From Bacteroidaceae bacterium (GTDB lineage: Bacteria; Bacteroidota; Bacteroidia; Bacteroidales; Bacteroidaceae), in assembly GCA_016302965.1 (NCBI GenBank), contig JAEDMP010000062.1, positions 1 through 14,715 on the forward strand: 14,715 nucleotides of DNA, written 5' to 3'. A program made the position numbers and the translations under genes. Position 1 is the stretch's first letter; each line of letters begins with the position of its first letter. Of the stretch, positions 14,369 to 14,715 are shown piece after piece. A model generated the notes under the pieces. The model was not told the origin of the DNA. It saw only the letters and a list, made by a program, of their open reading frames with translations, and searched no databases.

Positions 14369-14715
14369 TTGCTGACTGAACAATGGGGAAAAGTGTGGAG
14401 GGTTCTTTTGGCAAAAAACGGCCAAATGTTTGGCGTTTCCAACCACCCCTTCTGGGACCAGCACCGCCCCGGCGACCGATGGAACTGCAAGTGTTCCCTC
14501 ACCTCCACCGACGAGTCCCCCCACGCCCGTCCCCTCCGAAGAAGAGCCACCGTTCCCGACGGTTTTGCCGTCGGGCAACACACCCCATCCCGGTCTCGCC
14601 GGCAACCCCGCCAAGACCCGCGCCATTTTCTCCGACGATCATCCATATTTTCCAAAAGAATGCAACCACTGCGCCTTCTACAAGCCTAACATCAAGTCCC
14701 GACTCCACTCCCTCT
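14369..14715 (+). pseudogene. Phage Mu F-like / SPP1 gp7-like head morphogenesis protein, 5'-truncated and frameshifted (3' end outside window)
   Basis: From about 14405 the frame reads LAKNGQMFGV, then NHPFWDQHRPGDRWNCKCSL, matching the C-terminal zinc-like signature of phage minor head proteins (HPFW...WNCxC). That frame then turns arginine-rich. In the next frame (+1), from 14523 to the window end, it continues as a proline/glutamate linker (PTPVPSEEEPPFPTVLPSGN), GLAGNPAKTRAIFSDDHPYF and KECNHCAFYKPNIKSRLHSL, which fits the usual downstream part of the Bacteroidetes family. Removing one C from the six-C run at 14517-14522 joins both parts. No N-terminal domain is seen upstream (a TGA lies at 14366-14368), so the gene seems decayed. 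These proteins help build the capsid portal region. A sequencing error at the C run remains possible for the shift, but not for the missing N-terminus. Confidence 0.7.
14555..14575. repeat. Perfect 8-bp hairpin inside the phage fragment
   Basis: CCCGACGG, loop TTTTG, CCGTCGGG is a strong GC-rich stem starting 32 bases after the C6 run. It lies in the proline-rich linker of the head protein. It is neither followed by a U run nor at the end of a gene; codon-level constraint, an embedded terminator relic or chance are all possible. Confidence 0.6.

Noticed and set aside
14517..14575. Programmed ribosomal frameshift at the C6 run with the downstream hairpin as stimulator
   Set aside because: The hairpin is 32 bases away, much further than usual stimulatory spacing, and the gene also lacks its N-terminal part, so decay or a base-call error is simpler.
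14300..14708. Three minus-strand frames of 69-108 codons opposite the phage fragment
   Set aside because: They mirror the recognisable WNCKC and NPAKTRAIFSDDHPYF segments on the plus strand and are glycine/arginine-rich shadows.

Overview
The window looks like chromosomal DNA from a Bacteroidales bacterium, most likely Prevotella or a close relative. Three things suggest this. The promoters match the Bacteroidetes pattern (TTTG, 19-21 bases, TAnnTTTG). The electron-transport operon has the order rseC-rnfB-rnfC-rnfD-rnfG-rnfE-rnfA. MetH lacks its reactivation domain, as I recall for Bacteroides relatives. Nearly all genes lie on the minus strand. Genus and species cannot be fixed by reading alone.

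Layout from left to right. The end of an unidentified plus-strand gene (3-206) converges on galE (270-1307, minus), and a strong terminator for galE overlaps the last codons of that gene. Next comes a seven-gene minus-strand block from 7088 down to 1379 encoding RseC and the Rnf complex. galE follows with no visible promoter of its own and probably reads through from rnf. In the intergenic region 7089-7284 there are two divergent promoters. The rnf promoter carries a perfect palindrome over its start site. The other drives a small acidic protein of unknown function (7285-7725), whose leader can fold.

A second minus-strand run goes from 13750 down to 7731: a DMP19/DUF4375-family acidic protein, SmpB, cobalamin-dependent MetH, a YihX-like HAD phosphatase, and an exported GHL10-family (DigH-like) glycosyl hydrolase. 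Spacers are 16-50 bp and only the first gene has a visible promoter, so this is probably one transcript. The spacers on both sides of smpB carry short tandem duplications that copy the preceding stop-codon region.

From about 13751 to 14368 there is no convincing gene, only short direct repeats, a compact hairpin and a G9 tract. The right edge (about 14369-14715) holds part of a phage Mu F-like/SPP1 gp7-like head morphogenesis gene. It has no visible N-terminal part and is split by a one-base shift at a C6 run. It is the only sign of mobile DNA.

The core is housekeeping: Rnf moves electrons between reduced ferredoxin and NAD+ coupled to ion transport, RseC is its usual companion, GalE makes UDP-galactose, MetH makes methionine, and SmpB rescues stalled ribosomes. 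I found no clear new multi-gene system. The points most worth a second look are the rnf palindrome, the small acidic gene divergent from rnf, the frameshifted phage fragment, and the duplicated stop-codon spacers.
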